DNA from: Lolium rigidum
Lineage: Eukaryota; Streptophyta; Magnoliopsida; Poales; Poaceae
Length of the DNA: 64,000 nucleotides
NCBI RefSeq assembly: GCF_022539505.1
Contig: NC_061514.1
Span: 249,786,124-249,850,123 of the forward strand
Direction: 5' to 3'
The position numbers were made by a program, and so were the translations under genes. Under the pieces are notes generated by a model. It did not search any database and was not told the DNA's origin. It saw only the letters and a program-made list of their open reading frames with translations. This document shows, one piece after another, positions 21,932 to 33,406 of the stretch (position 1 is its first letter; each line of letters opens with the position of its first letter).

Positions 21932-23391
21932 ATGTCCGACCTTTGTAGCCTCGATACCCTGATCCACTGCTCCTAGCATAACTAGGTTTGGCATGTGTGC
22001 GTCGCGAGAGCCTTTATCTCTTTATGCTTAGCCATGCTTAGTTTGTTACGCTTCTACTCCGGTCTTCGGACTGGAGCCATACAATGAAATGAAACTAGCA
22101 TGACAGGTTGACGTGGTAAGTATAGAGATGTTGTTAAACATGATTAAAGGCTCAGACGAGAGGCCACATTGGGATGTGGTGGGTTGTTTCGTTTCGCCGA
22201 CCCTAGGAACCGAGTTCTCGCCTCTTGAACCAAGACCGAGCGTACAACCACACGAGGCCCTATTATGGTACCCTCTCGACTCACTAACTTGCCTAGTAGA
22301 TTCCATGAGTCACATAGTTTGCGCGTTATCTGGACATATGCATTGCATTCTGCTTTGGGGGAAAGGTACATAACAGGTAGGTAAGCGTGGCCGTGGTGGC
22401 TGGGGGTTGTGGCCCCTGGGGAAACCCACCTCGCCTCACATCGTTAAGGACCGACTTCGGGACTTGACCCGTTATGGCGGAACAATCCTTAGCGCGTGAC
22501 TCATGGTCTCGGCGACAGCAAGGTAAAGGTCGTGGTCGACCACCCTCTGCCGGCTTTCCAAGGAAGAAAGCTCAAACGTTGGCACTAAGTGTCGGTTGGC
22601 ACGTGTGGGTAAAGTTGTGCACCCCTGCAGGGTTAAATATTTTCGAAAAGCCGTGTCCACGGTTACGGACGACTTGGGAATGGATTCTGTGATCATAGAC
22701 AACTTTAACCTGATCGTAAAACTTGGTAAACAATGTGTGTTTACGGATACCTTCTTCGGGTGTTGAGGGGGTAGTCCGAGGATAGTGGTTCGAGATGATG
22801 AAGATTGGTGGATACAACATGATGATCAATAGAGATAGAGATATCGCTCTCTTATCCCCTTTACAAGGTTCTGAGTAGTCGAACTTCTCTTCTCTCTCAT
22901 CTTACAAAGGAAAATTGGCTTTACGCAAAAGAAGATCTACAGAAAGCCCGCATACCCGCTTTGCTAAAAGGTTGTACTAAGTCTTGCTGAGTCCCTGTAC
23001 TCAGCTTTGCATGCTTTTGTTTCAGATGAAGTTGCTACAGCCGAAGGTGGTTTCTACGTTAACATCGATGGTTAGTTTGGGGTTCCCAGGCAGCAGCCTG
23101 CGACTTATGGGCTGGGACGTCGCTTTATGTTATGGCTTCTTAAGCCCTTTGCTATCTTGTTATTTAGAATAATAACATAATTTGCTTCCGTTGCTTGTTG
23201 AATGTTGGGTCAGTGACCTCTGCGTGTAATAATTTGGATCTTACTCTGTTAAGAGTTGTAATATATTCTTTTGAGTCGTAGAGTCACTGTTGTGTTACCG
23301 ATTCCCTCACTGTAGTCTCTCGAGCTCGAGATTAGGCTTATGTCAGACGAAGATCTGGTATTTGTCTAACCCTGATCCCGGGGGTGCCACA

Positions 23392-23525
23392 TTATCCGAA
23401 TTCGAGATCACTTTGGAGCCTCGGATTTCGGATAAAGACATGTGCATACAATTTGTAGATACAATCTAAGCAATAATTATAGAGCCTAGATCTAAGCAAC
23501 AATTATAGAGCCTAGATCTAGATCT
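23392..23525 (-). repeat. Fragment of the D-type LTR
   Basis: On the minus strand it matches 46213-46317 of the D 3' LTR (GATCTAGGCTCTATAATTG, then ATGCACATGTC and GAATTCGGATAA). A 30-bp piece with GCAA/TTATAGAGCCTAG is duplicated. It is the part of the D 5' LTR that lay upstream of the C insertion. The rest of that LTR continues at 40808. Confidence 0.8.
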
Positions 23526-25618
23526 ACACAAGTGATGGCGTGGAAGTTGTTGAGTGGAGTTGTCGCCAATGTGTAGTGGTAGACCTTGTTGTTGATGTTG
23601 ATGTCGAGGTAACCGAATACGATCTAGACATGGTAAGATATTCGTGGTCGATGTAATACTCGTCATAGTCAATGCAGCCGCATTCGCCGAAGACGCAAAA
23701 AGTGCATGGTTATGTTTTTTCTTCATTTTTTTATGGATGAAGTTGTTGTCGTGGAAAATGCGAAGGCACCTTACGAATGTCCCAAGGTGCATTCTCATGG
23801 ATGCTTGGCAAAGATCTTGACTCGCAACATGGAATATGTGTAGTCATACACCAAGTGTCATTGTCCGGCTTGGTGATATTCGTTGCAGAGCTGATGTCGA
23901 TGTAGTCATGGGCGCAGGGTCGTGACGGCGTCAACAATTGGTCGGTTTGATTAACAAGCCACAACGTTATTCATGTCGTTTTAGAACTTGAGGCCAGGGA
24001 TGGTGCTGCATGCGAGAGTTCCACTCTAGACTTTTGGGTTTGCCGCTGGGCGCCCTAAACCCTATATGCCGACGCCGGCCTAGGTAAGATTGTTTTCTGT
24101 TTTTCTATTCTCTATTTTGTTTATTTTTTTCTTAACATTAGAAACTAAATTTCAAAAACGTTTAAATTTAAAAAATATTTAAATATAAAATGGGTAATTG
24201 AAAAATATTCATATTAAAAAATGTTTGAATTTGAAATTATTCAAAATCGAAAAAATGTCCAATCTCGAAAATGTTCAAATTCTGAAAATACTTAGATTGA
24301 AGAAATTCAAAATTTTCAAACAATTGTTCAATCTCGAAAATGTTCTAATTTGAAAAAATATTTAAATTAAATATCAAAATCACGAAAATGTTTTTTTCTG
24401 AATTTTTTTGTTATATTAAAAAAAACAAAAGTGTTAAAAGAAAAAAAAGGTAAAAGAATCATACCTTACATGATGGGCCACGGCCCAGCAATCCTGACCT
24501 GGTCGCTGGGTGTGCGCAAAGCACTCCAAGCACGCACAGTCGTCTTCACTGAGACTGTTTCGTGCGCTTATTCGGCCGGCACGCATGGTACTCCTGTCAG
24601 GCGTCGAGGCACAGATGGATCTGCCGGATCTAGACGTCTAAAAACTGAAATTAAATAAATAAAAACTATCTAACCTTTGATTTTGATCGGGTGCCACGTC
24701 TTCGAGAAGATTAATCTTCCTGGTGGCTGCGCGATGGAAAATTGTGGAAGGACCTAGAATCAACGGCGTGGGACTAACCAATCTGATATCATGTTAAAAA
24801 TATAGAACTCTAATTTTTGTGTCATCTTTATTTTGATGACCCTTATAAGGTGCACAAAGAGATACATGGAGAGAGTAGACTTGGAGTACATGCAGCTAAT
24901 CTAGAGTCCTCTCTAGTCCATGGGGCTCATACTTCAGCTCTGCACGCATTTTCTCTATGTATCCTAACAACACCATGACATTGAGCATGAGAAAATATAA
25001 AGTAAACTTGAGTGCAAATAGACTGTTCTATAAATATCTACTTAACAATTGAGGATTATAAGTGCCAAAAATTTATTTTAGTAATTCTAAGTAGAGAAAA
25101 TTCTATCTAGTATTTTTAAAAAACTATTTTAAACTGACAAATTTCTCATGAAATGAGCGAAAACAATCAAGGATTTCCCCAACTATTACACATAAAATTG
25201 TATATGAGTCTTGGAAAAAATGCATAAAATTAGATGACTTGCGAAAATCTAAAGAAACGAGATATATTAATTGACTGAAAAGAATAAGCAGCAATACAAT
25301 TAAGTACGAAGTGAAAAGTCTCACTGACATAACTTACAAGGAAAAGAAAGAAAGAAATAAATAAAAAGAAAGAAAACATAATTTAAATATATAAAGAATG
25401 TAGAGGAGTGATAGATATGGTGGGGTGGTAAATTATTGGGTGACCGCTTATGTAGCCATCTCATCTTACTTGAGTGAACAACTTGATTCATGTCGTGAAA
25501 TTGGTACAGAAGGAAATCTGCATAAGGAATTATTTTTTGTATGTATGCAACATTAAGACTATACTTTTTCCACCCCAAGGTATCAGACGTATAAAAAGGG
25601 AAACATTTTTAAACATCA
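23526..25618. other. Old intergenic DNA, no gene seen
   Basis: No protein match recognised on either strand. About 24110-24440 is very AT-rich with degenerate repeats of the type AAATTTGAAAATGTTC, a texture common inside decayed grass transposons. 24470-24650 is a GC-richer patch with no sustained codon pattern. Confidence 0.4.
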
Positions 25619-27413
25619 CTAGATGATACCCCGCGCGTTGCTGCGGAGCATTTGTTTTACAATATTGTTATTTATCTGTAAAAGATCTCTCTTAGAATAA
25701 TTATCCAAATAAAAACAAACTATTTACAATTACGATTACTCGTAGTTTAACAATACATTCTTGTATAGAAAACAGACATCCATGCACGACACGGATAAGG
25801 TAAATACCACCTACAAAATGAAATTAACATATTACTGTAGAAAAAAGAAGGTGATCTACATGAATGTAAATCAAACAAACCTCACAAATTCAAATTGTAG
25901 GGTACTTATATAAAATGGAATATGCTGATCAACTTATTAGTATTTCAATGAAAAATTTCCACCTTATATATGCAGATTAAATAACAAATGTAGAGAAACA
26001 ATTAAATTGAAATGAAACAAACGGTGTGGTGGGTATTTCAGAATCACATAATTATGCATATATTTTATTTTCTTGCCACCATCAACCATTGAATTCAAAT
26101 GAATAAATCTTTGATTGCCAAATATTTCATGCACTGCTTGTGCAATAAAAATACTAAGAGATTGGGCAATTGAAGGAAAGCCCCGATTCCATCGACCAGT
26201 GGCTATTTGAAGGCTCCAGTCAACCTCGTGGTAGAAACACTCAAAAAACCTCGTTGTAGAATATGTCATAGCTAGAAATGGGAATCATGTGTGAATCTGA
26301 GAAGCATGTGCAGATAATTAATATTAGCCCAGCAGACTGAATTCCGCTAACCATATGAGAGTTAACTTGAGAGGAATTCCTGACAGACCATCGCATCTGT
26401 AAGAACACCACCTTGAGGTGTTGATAAAAACAAAAAGTTCAGGTGGCGTTGCCAAGCTGATGTGAAGGCGAGCATATATGGGTACAGGACTACCTTGGAG
26501 ATGTTTTTAGGAATATCGAGCAGTAAAACATGTGCAAAATAGATCCAATCTTGCAAATAAAATATAGGAAACTGCTTTACCTCCAATGCATGATACATTG
26601 TCTTCGTGGACTGCTTCTGTACCATGGTTGAGAAATTATATGGAGAAAATATGATTCATCACAGCAGGGAGGAAAGAAGATTTTCATCTGGACCACCATG
26701 TCTCTTCTCATTAGAAGCAGACCACCATGTAGATGTCAAGAAGGCCGTCAAGGCTGCCACACTGCTCTTCCGATCCAAATCACCATGCCGACGCTTGATG
26801 GGGCGAATGGTTCCTGATTTAGTAAATAGGTAGATGGAGTCATGGAGAGGCCAGTGCCGTGCGGGGCATGGCTTGCAGCCGAGTATAAGATGATGGCCCG
26901 GTTTCATCTGGCAAATGAAGGGGCGGGCGCGCGAGAATTTGAAGGCGAGATGGGTTCATCAGGAGCGGAATTAATGTCAAAAGAATAAAGTGGAGGAGGG
27001 ACAGGAAAGGACACACGTCGGTTCTATTTCTGAGTTACGTACTCCAGAACATGTGGTTTCGTGAGAAGAAGAAACGGCGGTGTCTTGCTAGGTGCATTGA
27101 CGGTGACTGCTCGTATTTTTGAGGGAAACGGTGACTGCATAGTTTTTTTTTTGTGAGCAGTTTTTGTAGGTAGAAGAAGAAAAACAGTAAACGAAACTGA
27201 TTGGCTAAACGTGGGCTGGGCTAATGGGCCACACCTGCTGGTCAGAATATAGTGAACATGACGATGGAGAACTCGAAGGGAATATGTAACGAACGGAACA
27301 ATGGCCGACAGTTTTCGCTACGCTCACGCGGACGTGGGGGAAATAAGGTGACGTGGCCTCTCAAGAATTCAGCAAAATCTAGTAGTGGGGGTCTCCTAAT
27401 TAGAGATAAAAGA
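25619..27413 (-). mobile_element. Probable non-autonomous Helitron
   Basis: On the minus strand the 3' end reads CCGCAGCAACGCGCGG (short GC hairpin, 25631-25646), then nine bases, then CTAG followed by a host T. This is the Helitron rule (hairpin just before CTRR, insertion between A and T). A matching 5' start A|TCTTTTATCTCTAATTAG lies at 27413. No Rep/helicase domain is present inside, so it would be non-autonomous. The 3' end is the better supported. The 5' end is a best guess. Confidence 0.45.
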
Positions 27414-29216
27414 TTTGTGCTTAAAAATCTCGGTATGTGCAACGCAACATGGGCAACATAAGCCAACCTACACAAGATACAAATACAGTACAGTATATAA
27501 AATAAGACATAAAAATTGTCTGAGGATTCATTGCTCGAGATTCGTTCACACCATGCTAGAGAGAAAGATTTCTTTCTCTCTCCTCTTTTTATTTGAATCT
27601 CAAAGCACAAAGGACGGTGACAGAAACATCCATACCTATGCGTGTAAGTATAAAATCCACTCTCTATCCTTTTTTATATTCATTGCAATGTCTCTCATGT
27701 ATAGGGATGTCACCCGTAGCGTATGGGTATGGGCAAAGCCAATCTTACCCGTCACCCATGCTCACACCCGTCAAAGGGTACAATTTTTTCCCATACCGTC
27801 ACCTAGCAAGGTAAATAGGTACCCGTGGGTATAAATATCCGCTTTACAACATATCACCTTGAAAAAAATGTTGTAGACAACAACATGGTAAACCATATTT
27901 TATTATAAGCAACAACATATTATAAGCATCAACATATGCGTATGGACAACATCATATTATAAACAACAACACATTCTTGTAAGCACCAAATCGGGATAAT
28001 ATCACATAAAGGAGATATCGACGATGGTAGTCACATGACACAACGTGGAGCGGTCCTGACTAGGGGCCTAATCCTAACTAACCTACCAACAATCTTGGGA
28101 CTTGGAAGCCCGATGTTCATACTACCTACATGAATGTGTGTTAGGGGAAAATTGAGTAAGTTAGAATATTACGAAGGCTCTTCTTGTAAAAACCTTGGGC
28201 GGGCACATGGGTATGCGTCCATGGGTTTCTATGATCCCATACCCATAGCCGCTCGACACAAATGGTATGCTATTTTATTATTTACATACCCATGGGTAAC
28301 TTTGTGTCTTATACCCATACTTCTAATGAGTTTTACATCTCGGGTATGTGGGCAATGTGCACTCATTGTTGTCTGTAGTCATGTATGTATGTAGCATATG
28401 CATTTGTACTACATGAAGCAAGTTAGGCAACATCAAAACTTTTTTAATTTCTAACCTTGGACCTTCAACATTTGAGGCACGCTCCTGATCCTTTGGGGTT
28501 AGGATGATAATGAGTTCGGATCGCTAGAACCCCACTGACACTTAATCTCACAATTATGGCTCCAATCACTTCACCCTGAGCCCACCGTCTTTCCCTAACT
28601 TGGCTCGGAAGAGAAGTTATGTCGCGACCACCAACTTAGAGATTAATGAGCTCCATGTACGACCTAGTTTATCCAAGGCGGCGGACAAGAAGAGCAGTGA
28701 CACATGGAGGAGAATAAAAATCACCGGATGAGAGAGAATATGTAAAATAAACATATGAATAGTTATTCGGCTATCAAGTGGTTTACCGAATAATTATTCT
28801 ACGGCAGGTTACTGAATAATAAACCATTTTGGTGTGACTATAATATGCATGCATTACTTTTCTTTACAACAAATCCAATAGTAATAGTTTTCACTCGAGA
28901 AACCTAAGTTGTATCTTTATTAGTGAGTGGGAAGAGATTGTCAAGGGTAGAAAAAAGGAATGTCGAAAACATATTTCCATTTGATGTGTTCATGACTTTC
29001 CTTGTGAAACCGTCGTCCGTCAAGGAAATTTGATTGTCTATAACATATTCAAAAGGATTTAGCCCATGACAACTGGAGGTTATATTTTCTAGTACGATAT
29101 GAAAACAGATGGCAAGATATAAGCTTTAATCAAATAATACAAACATTGTCAATTAACATAGAAATGATAAAACTCAGTGGATCATCTACTCACACACGGG
29201 AGTGAATCCGTCTCTC
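27414..29216. other. Intergenic DNA with an ACCCATACCC-rich old transposon
   Basis: 27700-27840 and 28190-28360 carry many copies of ACCCATA/TATGGGTA in opposite orientations around an AT-rich centre. This resembles subterminal repeats of a decayed hAT-like element starting near TAGGGATGTCACCC (27703). I cannot fix its ends. No gene found; 28440-29216 shows nothing recognisable. Confidence 0.3.
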
Positions 29217-30358
29217 TCAATAATCAATCAACAATAAAGTTTGCTTCTCTACTATAGAAACTAAAATCACAACTAGAAAACATAGAAGATTGGATATAAA
29301 TATCATCAAAAAGAGCATTCGCCGTTGTTGAAGGGGGACTTCCCGCATGAAGGGCTTCAATCCCTTGTAGACAATCAGATTGAATAATAATATGCGATCC
29401 CACCTCATTGGTTAATGCAATACCTCTGCTAATCGCTCGAGCTTCTAAGGTGTTTGCATCGATGGCATGTTGGATCGAAACATTACATGCAACAACAAGT
29501 CACCCATGATCATGTTTGATGGCCGCTCCTATTACACATGTAAGATTTTATGGATTGAAAGTTGCATCGACATTGACCACATGTCCAAACACTCTTCTTA
29601 TTCACCAAATTCTTTCTCATTGCCCTTATATCATTTGTTGTAATTACTCGAATGGACTTCGCATGAATTGAACTTGTAGGTACTTTCTCACGATGCACAA
29701 GTTAGCGGCGCATCCATCATATATATCAGGAGGCTGTAAGAATCAATTCCCTTGTATTTTCGACATGTTGATTCACTATCAATTATTCAAGAACAACACT
29801 ACCTGCTTGTTCAACTAGCATTGCAGCATCTATCTTATCTGCTAGTCCAAGTTTCCTACAAACTTCCCATGAATTATCACAAGAAAAGAGAGTATTGCCA
29901 TATATCTTTACAGTGGCTGTCACATCGTGGGTATTGGCTAGATAATCGTACATGTCTATTTGCTAGGACACCATAACAAGGAAGAATACCATGAAAAGAT
30001 TTCCATGCAATTTTTTTTACCTTTGCCAAAACCGAGTCTTTCCATAGAGAATCACATATATAATTTATGCTTGACTATCTAATGATATTGATTTGGCATG
30101 GACATTACAAAACAATTTTGAACACTGGAACATGGGATCGAGTTGGATCCCAATCCGCACATAAGCCCGTCTATTATTACGTAAAAGGATCCCTTGTTTT
30201 TTTCTCGGATGTATAGGCTGGATGAGTGGTGTGTAGTTCTTGGGTGATTCTAGTTGACGCCTGGTAAACTTCAAGTAGGGCTGCTTCCTAATTCTTTGGA
30301 CACGTCTACACATGGCCTACGCGTCTAAAGTCAATTTTGTGTGAGCTGGTGACATAGG
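29217..30358 (-). pseudogene. LINE-type zinc-binding and RNase H domains, decayed
   Basis: Minus-strand translation in shifting frames gives a reverse-transcriptase zinc-binding module at about 29830-30020 (WKDSVLAKVKKIAWKSFHG, LPCYGVLANRH, PRCDSHC, FSCDNSWEVCRKLG). Then follows a plant-type RNase H at about 29217-29600 (VDATFNP, IGAAIKHDHG, NTLEARAISRGIAL, IIIQSDCLQGIEALHAG). This order is that of plant L1-type LINEs and of derived ribonuclease-H-like genes. Several stops and frameshifts interrupt it, and the first zinc-module cysteine is lost (YPRC). The sequence between these modules and 30358 is degenerate. It is a relic, not an active gene. Confidence 0.65.
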
Positions 30359-31956
30359 TGATACGTCTCCGACGTATCGATAATTTCTTATGTTCTATGC
30401 CATATTATTGATGATACCTACATGTTTTATGCACACTTTATGTCATATTCGTGCATTTTCTGGAACTAACCTATTAACAAGATGCCGAAGTGCCGGTTCC
30501 TGTTTTTTGCTGTTTTTGGTTTCAGAAATCCTAGTAACGAAATATTCTCGGAATTGGACGAAACGAAGACCCAGGGGCCTATTTTTCCACGGAGCTTCCA
30601 GAAGACCGAAGAGCATACGAAGTGGGGCCACGAGGTGGCGACACCACAAGGCGGCGCGGCCAAGGAGGGGCCGCGCCGCCCTATGGTGTGGGCCCCTCGT
30701 CGGGCCCCCGACTCCGCCCTTCCGCCTACTTAAAGCCTCCGTCGCGAAACCCCCGATGCGAAAAACCACGATACGGAAAACCTTCGAGGCGCCGCCGCCG
30801 CCGATCCCATCTCGGGGGATTCTGGAGATCTCCTCCGGCACCCTGCCGGAGAGGGGATTCATCTCCCGGAGGACTCTACACCGCCATGGTCGCCTCCGGA
30901 GTGATGAGTGAGTAGTTCACCCCTGGACTATGGGTCCATAGCGGTAGCTAGATGGTTGTCTTCTCCTCATTGTGCTTCATTGTTGGATCTTGTGAGCTGC
31001 CTAACATGATCAAGATCATCTATCCGTAATACTCTATGTTGTGTTTGTCGGGATCCGATGGATAGAGAATACCATGTCATGTTAATTATCAAGTTATTAT
31101 ATATGTGTTGTTTATGATCTTGCATGCTCTCCGTTACTAGTAGAGGCTCGGCCAAGTTTTTGCTTTTAACTCCAAGAGGGAGTATTTATGCTCGATAGTG
31201 GGTTCATGCCCGCATTGACACCTGGGACGAGTGACGAAAGTTCTAAGGTTGTGTTGTGCTCGTTGCCACTAGGGATAAAACATTGGCGCTATGTCCGAGG
31301 ATGTAGTTGTTGATTACATTACGCACCATACTTAATGCAATTGTCTGTTGCTTTGCAACTTAATACTGGAGGGGTTCGGATGATAACTCTGAAGGTGGAC
31401 TTTTTAGGCATAGATGTAGTTGGATGGCGGTCTATGTACTTTGTCGTAATGCCCAATTAAATCTCACTATACTTATCATGTCATGTATGTGCATTGTTAT
31501 GCCCTCTCTATTTGTCAATTGCCCGATCTGTAATTTGTTCACCCAACATGCTTTTATCTTATGGGAGAGACACCTCTAGTGAACTGTGGACCCCGGTCCA
31601 TTCTTTAATACTGAAATACAAATCTGCTTGCAATACTTGTTTTTACTGTTTTCTCCGCAAACAATCATCTTCCACACAATACGGTTAATCCTTTGTTACA
31701 GCAAGCCGGTGAGATTGACAACCTCACTTGTTTCGTTGGGGCAAAGTACTTTGGTTGTGTTGTGCAGGTTCCACGTTGGCGCCGGAATCCCCGGTGTTGC
31801 GCCGCACTACATCCCGCCGCCATCAACCTTCAACGTGCTTCTTGGCTCCTCCTGGTTCGATAAACCTTGGTTTCTTTCCGAGGGAAAACTTGCTGCTGTG
31901 CGCATCATACCTTCCTCTTGGGGTTGCCCAACGAACGTGTGAAATACACGCCATCA
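30359..31956 (+). repeat. 5' LTR of E2
   Basis: TGATACGTCTCCGACGTATC to ACACGCCATCA, 1598 bp. It aligns with the E1 LTR along its length. Its first about 200 bp are also nearly identical to the B1 LTR, after which the two families diverge. Confidence 0.85.
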
Positions 31957-32206
31957 AGCTCTTTTCTACGGCGCCGTTGTCAGTGGGAGATCAAGACACG
32001 CTGCAAGGGGAGTCTCCACTTCTCAATCTCTTTACTTTGTTTTTGTCTTGCTTTATTTTATTTACTACTTTGTTTGCTGCATTATATCAAAACACAAAAA
32101 AATTAGTTGCTAGTTTTACTTTATTTATTGTCTTGTTTGCTATATCAAAAAAACACAAAAAAATTAGTTTACTTGCATTTACTTTATCTAGTTTGCTACT
32201 GCTAAA

Positions 32207-32353
32207 ATGGCCACCCCTGAAAATACTAAGTTGTGTGATTTCACTAGCACAAATAATAATGATTTCTTATGCACACCTATTGCTCCACCTGCTACTACAG
32301 CAGAATTCTTTGAAATTAAACCTGCTTTACTTAATCTTGTCATGAGAGAGTAA
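32207..32353 (+). pseudogene. Gag N-terminus, Athila-like, with early stop
   Basis: 48 codons from the ATG at 32207 (MATPENTKLCDFTSTNNND) to FFEIKPALLNLVMRE, then TAA where related Gag proteins continue with glutamine (CAA to TAA) and phenylalanine. The FEIKP--LNLV wording recalls the start of the Gag domain in Athila-lineage grass elements. This is from memory of the family, not a search. The rest is lost in the gap. Confidence 0.5.
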
Positions 32354-32357
32354 TTTT

Positions 32358-32457
32358 NNNNNNNNNNNNNNNNNNNNNNNNNNNNNNNNNNNNNNNNNNN
32401 NNNNNNNNNNNNNNNNNNNNNNNNNNNNNNNNNNNNNNNNNNNNNNNNNNNNNNNNN
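32358..32457. other. Scaffold gap (100 N)
   Basis: The left flank is E2 gag; the right flank starts inside the C LTR at the point matching 40477 of the intact copy. The natural partner of the right flank is 14083 (matching about 40432), implying only about 44 bp missing once the contig 14083-32357 is flipped. Confidence 0.99.
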
Positions 32458-32790
32458 CATCCCGGACGCCGACGCATCGACGGCGCAGGGCGCGCGCAGG
32501 GTGCCCGCCCCCGCCTGCGTGGAAGAAGAAAGGGGGTTTTCTCGAAACCCCCCGGGTTTTCGGGAAATCCCCTGGAAATTTTTAAATAAGAGAGAATTTG
32601 GGATTTTTGGGGTATTTTGACCCAAATTTGGAGGGGATTTTTGCACAAAATTTTGTTAGAGCAAAATACATCATTTGCAACAATGTTTCAAAGCATTTGA
32701 GTGCAAGATTCTAAAATTTTTAAATGCAAATGCATGCATGCTTATGACAACTTAGCAACATTATTTGATTAACAAAGTTGGTCTGTTACA
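32458..32790 (-). repeat. Beginning of the 3' LTR of C
   Basis: Begins TGTAACAGACC at 32790 on the minus strand and matches 40477-40807 of the 5' LTR. It runs into the gap; the remainder is the inverted piece 14083-23391. Confidence 0.85.
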
Positions 32791-32806
32791 ACTCTACCCC
32801 CCTTAC
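32791..32806 (-). promoter_or_regulatory. Polypurine tract of C
   Basis: Minus strand GTAAGGGGGGTAGAGT directly before the TGTAACAG start of the 3' LTR. Confidence 0.75.
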
Positions 32807-32829
32807 AAGAATCTCGTCCCCGAGATTCC

Positions 32830-33365
32830 TAAGTTTTAGAAAAGAAGGTAGGGTACTCAGATCGGAGACGATCCTCTCGTTCCCAGGTTGCTTCTGACTC
32901 AGAGTGATGAGACCACTGAACTTTTAGGAATTTGATGGTTTGACGCCGAGTTTTACGCTCAGCTTCATCAAGGATACGGATAGGATACTCTCGATAGGTC
33001 AGATCCTGTTGGAGATCAAGTGTCTCGTGATCAACACCACGGATGGGATCTTTGAAGCAACGTTTGAGTTAGGAAACATGGAAGACGTCATGAACTTCAG
33101 GAAAAGTTGGAGGGAGTTCCAACTTGTAAGCAAGTGTACCTCGTTTTGCAAGGATGCGGAAAGGACCAACATAGCGAGGAGCTAGTTTGCCTTTTATACC
33201 GAAACGATGGACACCTCTTAAAGGAGTGACTCGAAGATAAGCTTGCTCGCCAACTTCATAGCGAACTTCTTGATGATGACGATCATAATTGCTCTTTTGA
33301 CGAGACTGAGCAGCTTTCAAACGCTCTCGGATAATGCCAACTTGATCTTCTGCTTCCTTGATCAT
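32830..33365 (-). pseudogene. Integrase C-terminal domain and chromodomain of C
   Basis: From 33365: EAEDQVGIIRERLKAAQSRQKS, then GEQAYLRVTPLRGV, KLAPRYVGPFRIL, then VHDVFHVS and a stop (CAA to TAA) before LKRCF. Beyond the stop, in the same frame, the chromodomain reads RILDEAERKTRR, IKFLKVQWSHH and ATWERED (about 32860-32985). Chromodomains steer integration of such elements towards heterochromatin. The one premature stop separates it from the integrase. Confidence 0.8.
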
Positions 33366-33406
33366 GTCTGGTCCAAAGAACTGTCTTTCACCGGTTTCTG
33401 ACCAAT

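Larger units (their letters stand above)
14083..23391 (+). repeat. LTR of chromovirus C, interrupted by B1
   Basis: The segments 14083-15176 and 21937-23391 together are the reverse complement of 37875-40432, the intact C LTR. They end GGGGGTGCCACA at 23391. B1 sits between them. The first about 370 bp are absent here and the matching piece is at 32458-32790 on the opposite orientation. The flank after 23391 (TTATC) is the complement of the GATAA that follows the other C LTR at 40808. All this indicates that this contig is inverted relative to 32458 onward. Confidence 0.85.
30359..32357 (+). mobile_element. LTR retrotransposon E2, 5' part (LTR, leader, start of gag)
   Basis: LTR 30359-31956, decayed tRNA-Asp primer site starting near 31967, a T-rich leader with two copies of an ATATCAAAA-ACACAAAAAAATTAG phrase, and the start of a protein at 32207. 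It ends at the scaffold gap. The LTR is that of E1 but the coding start differs completely. Confidence 0.75.

Noticed and set aside
13711..23391. A solo LTR of C in plus orientation as a separate insertion
   Set aside because: Missing about 370 bp at exactly the gap, with the complementary piece and target duplication found on C; an inverted contig explains everything more simply.
27700..28400. A defined hAT transposon
   Set aside because: Inverted ACCCATA motifs are clear, but no terminal repeat pair or 8-bp target duplication could be fixed.
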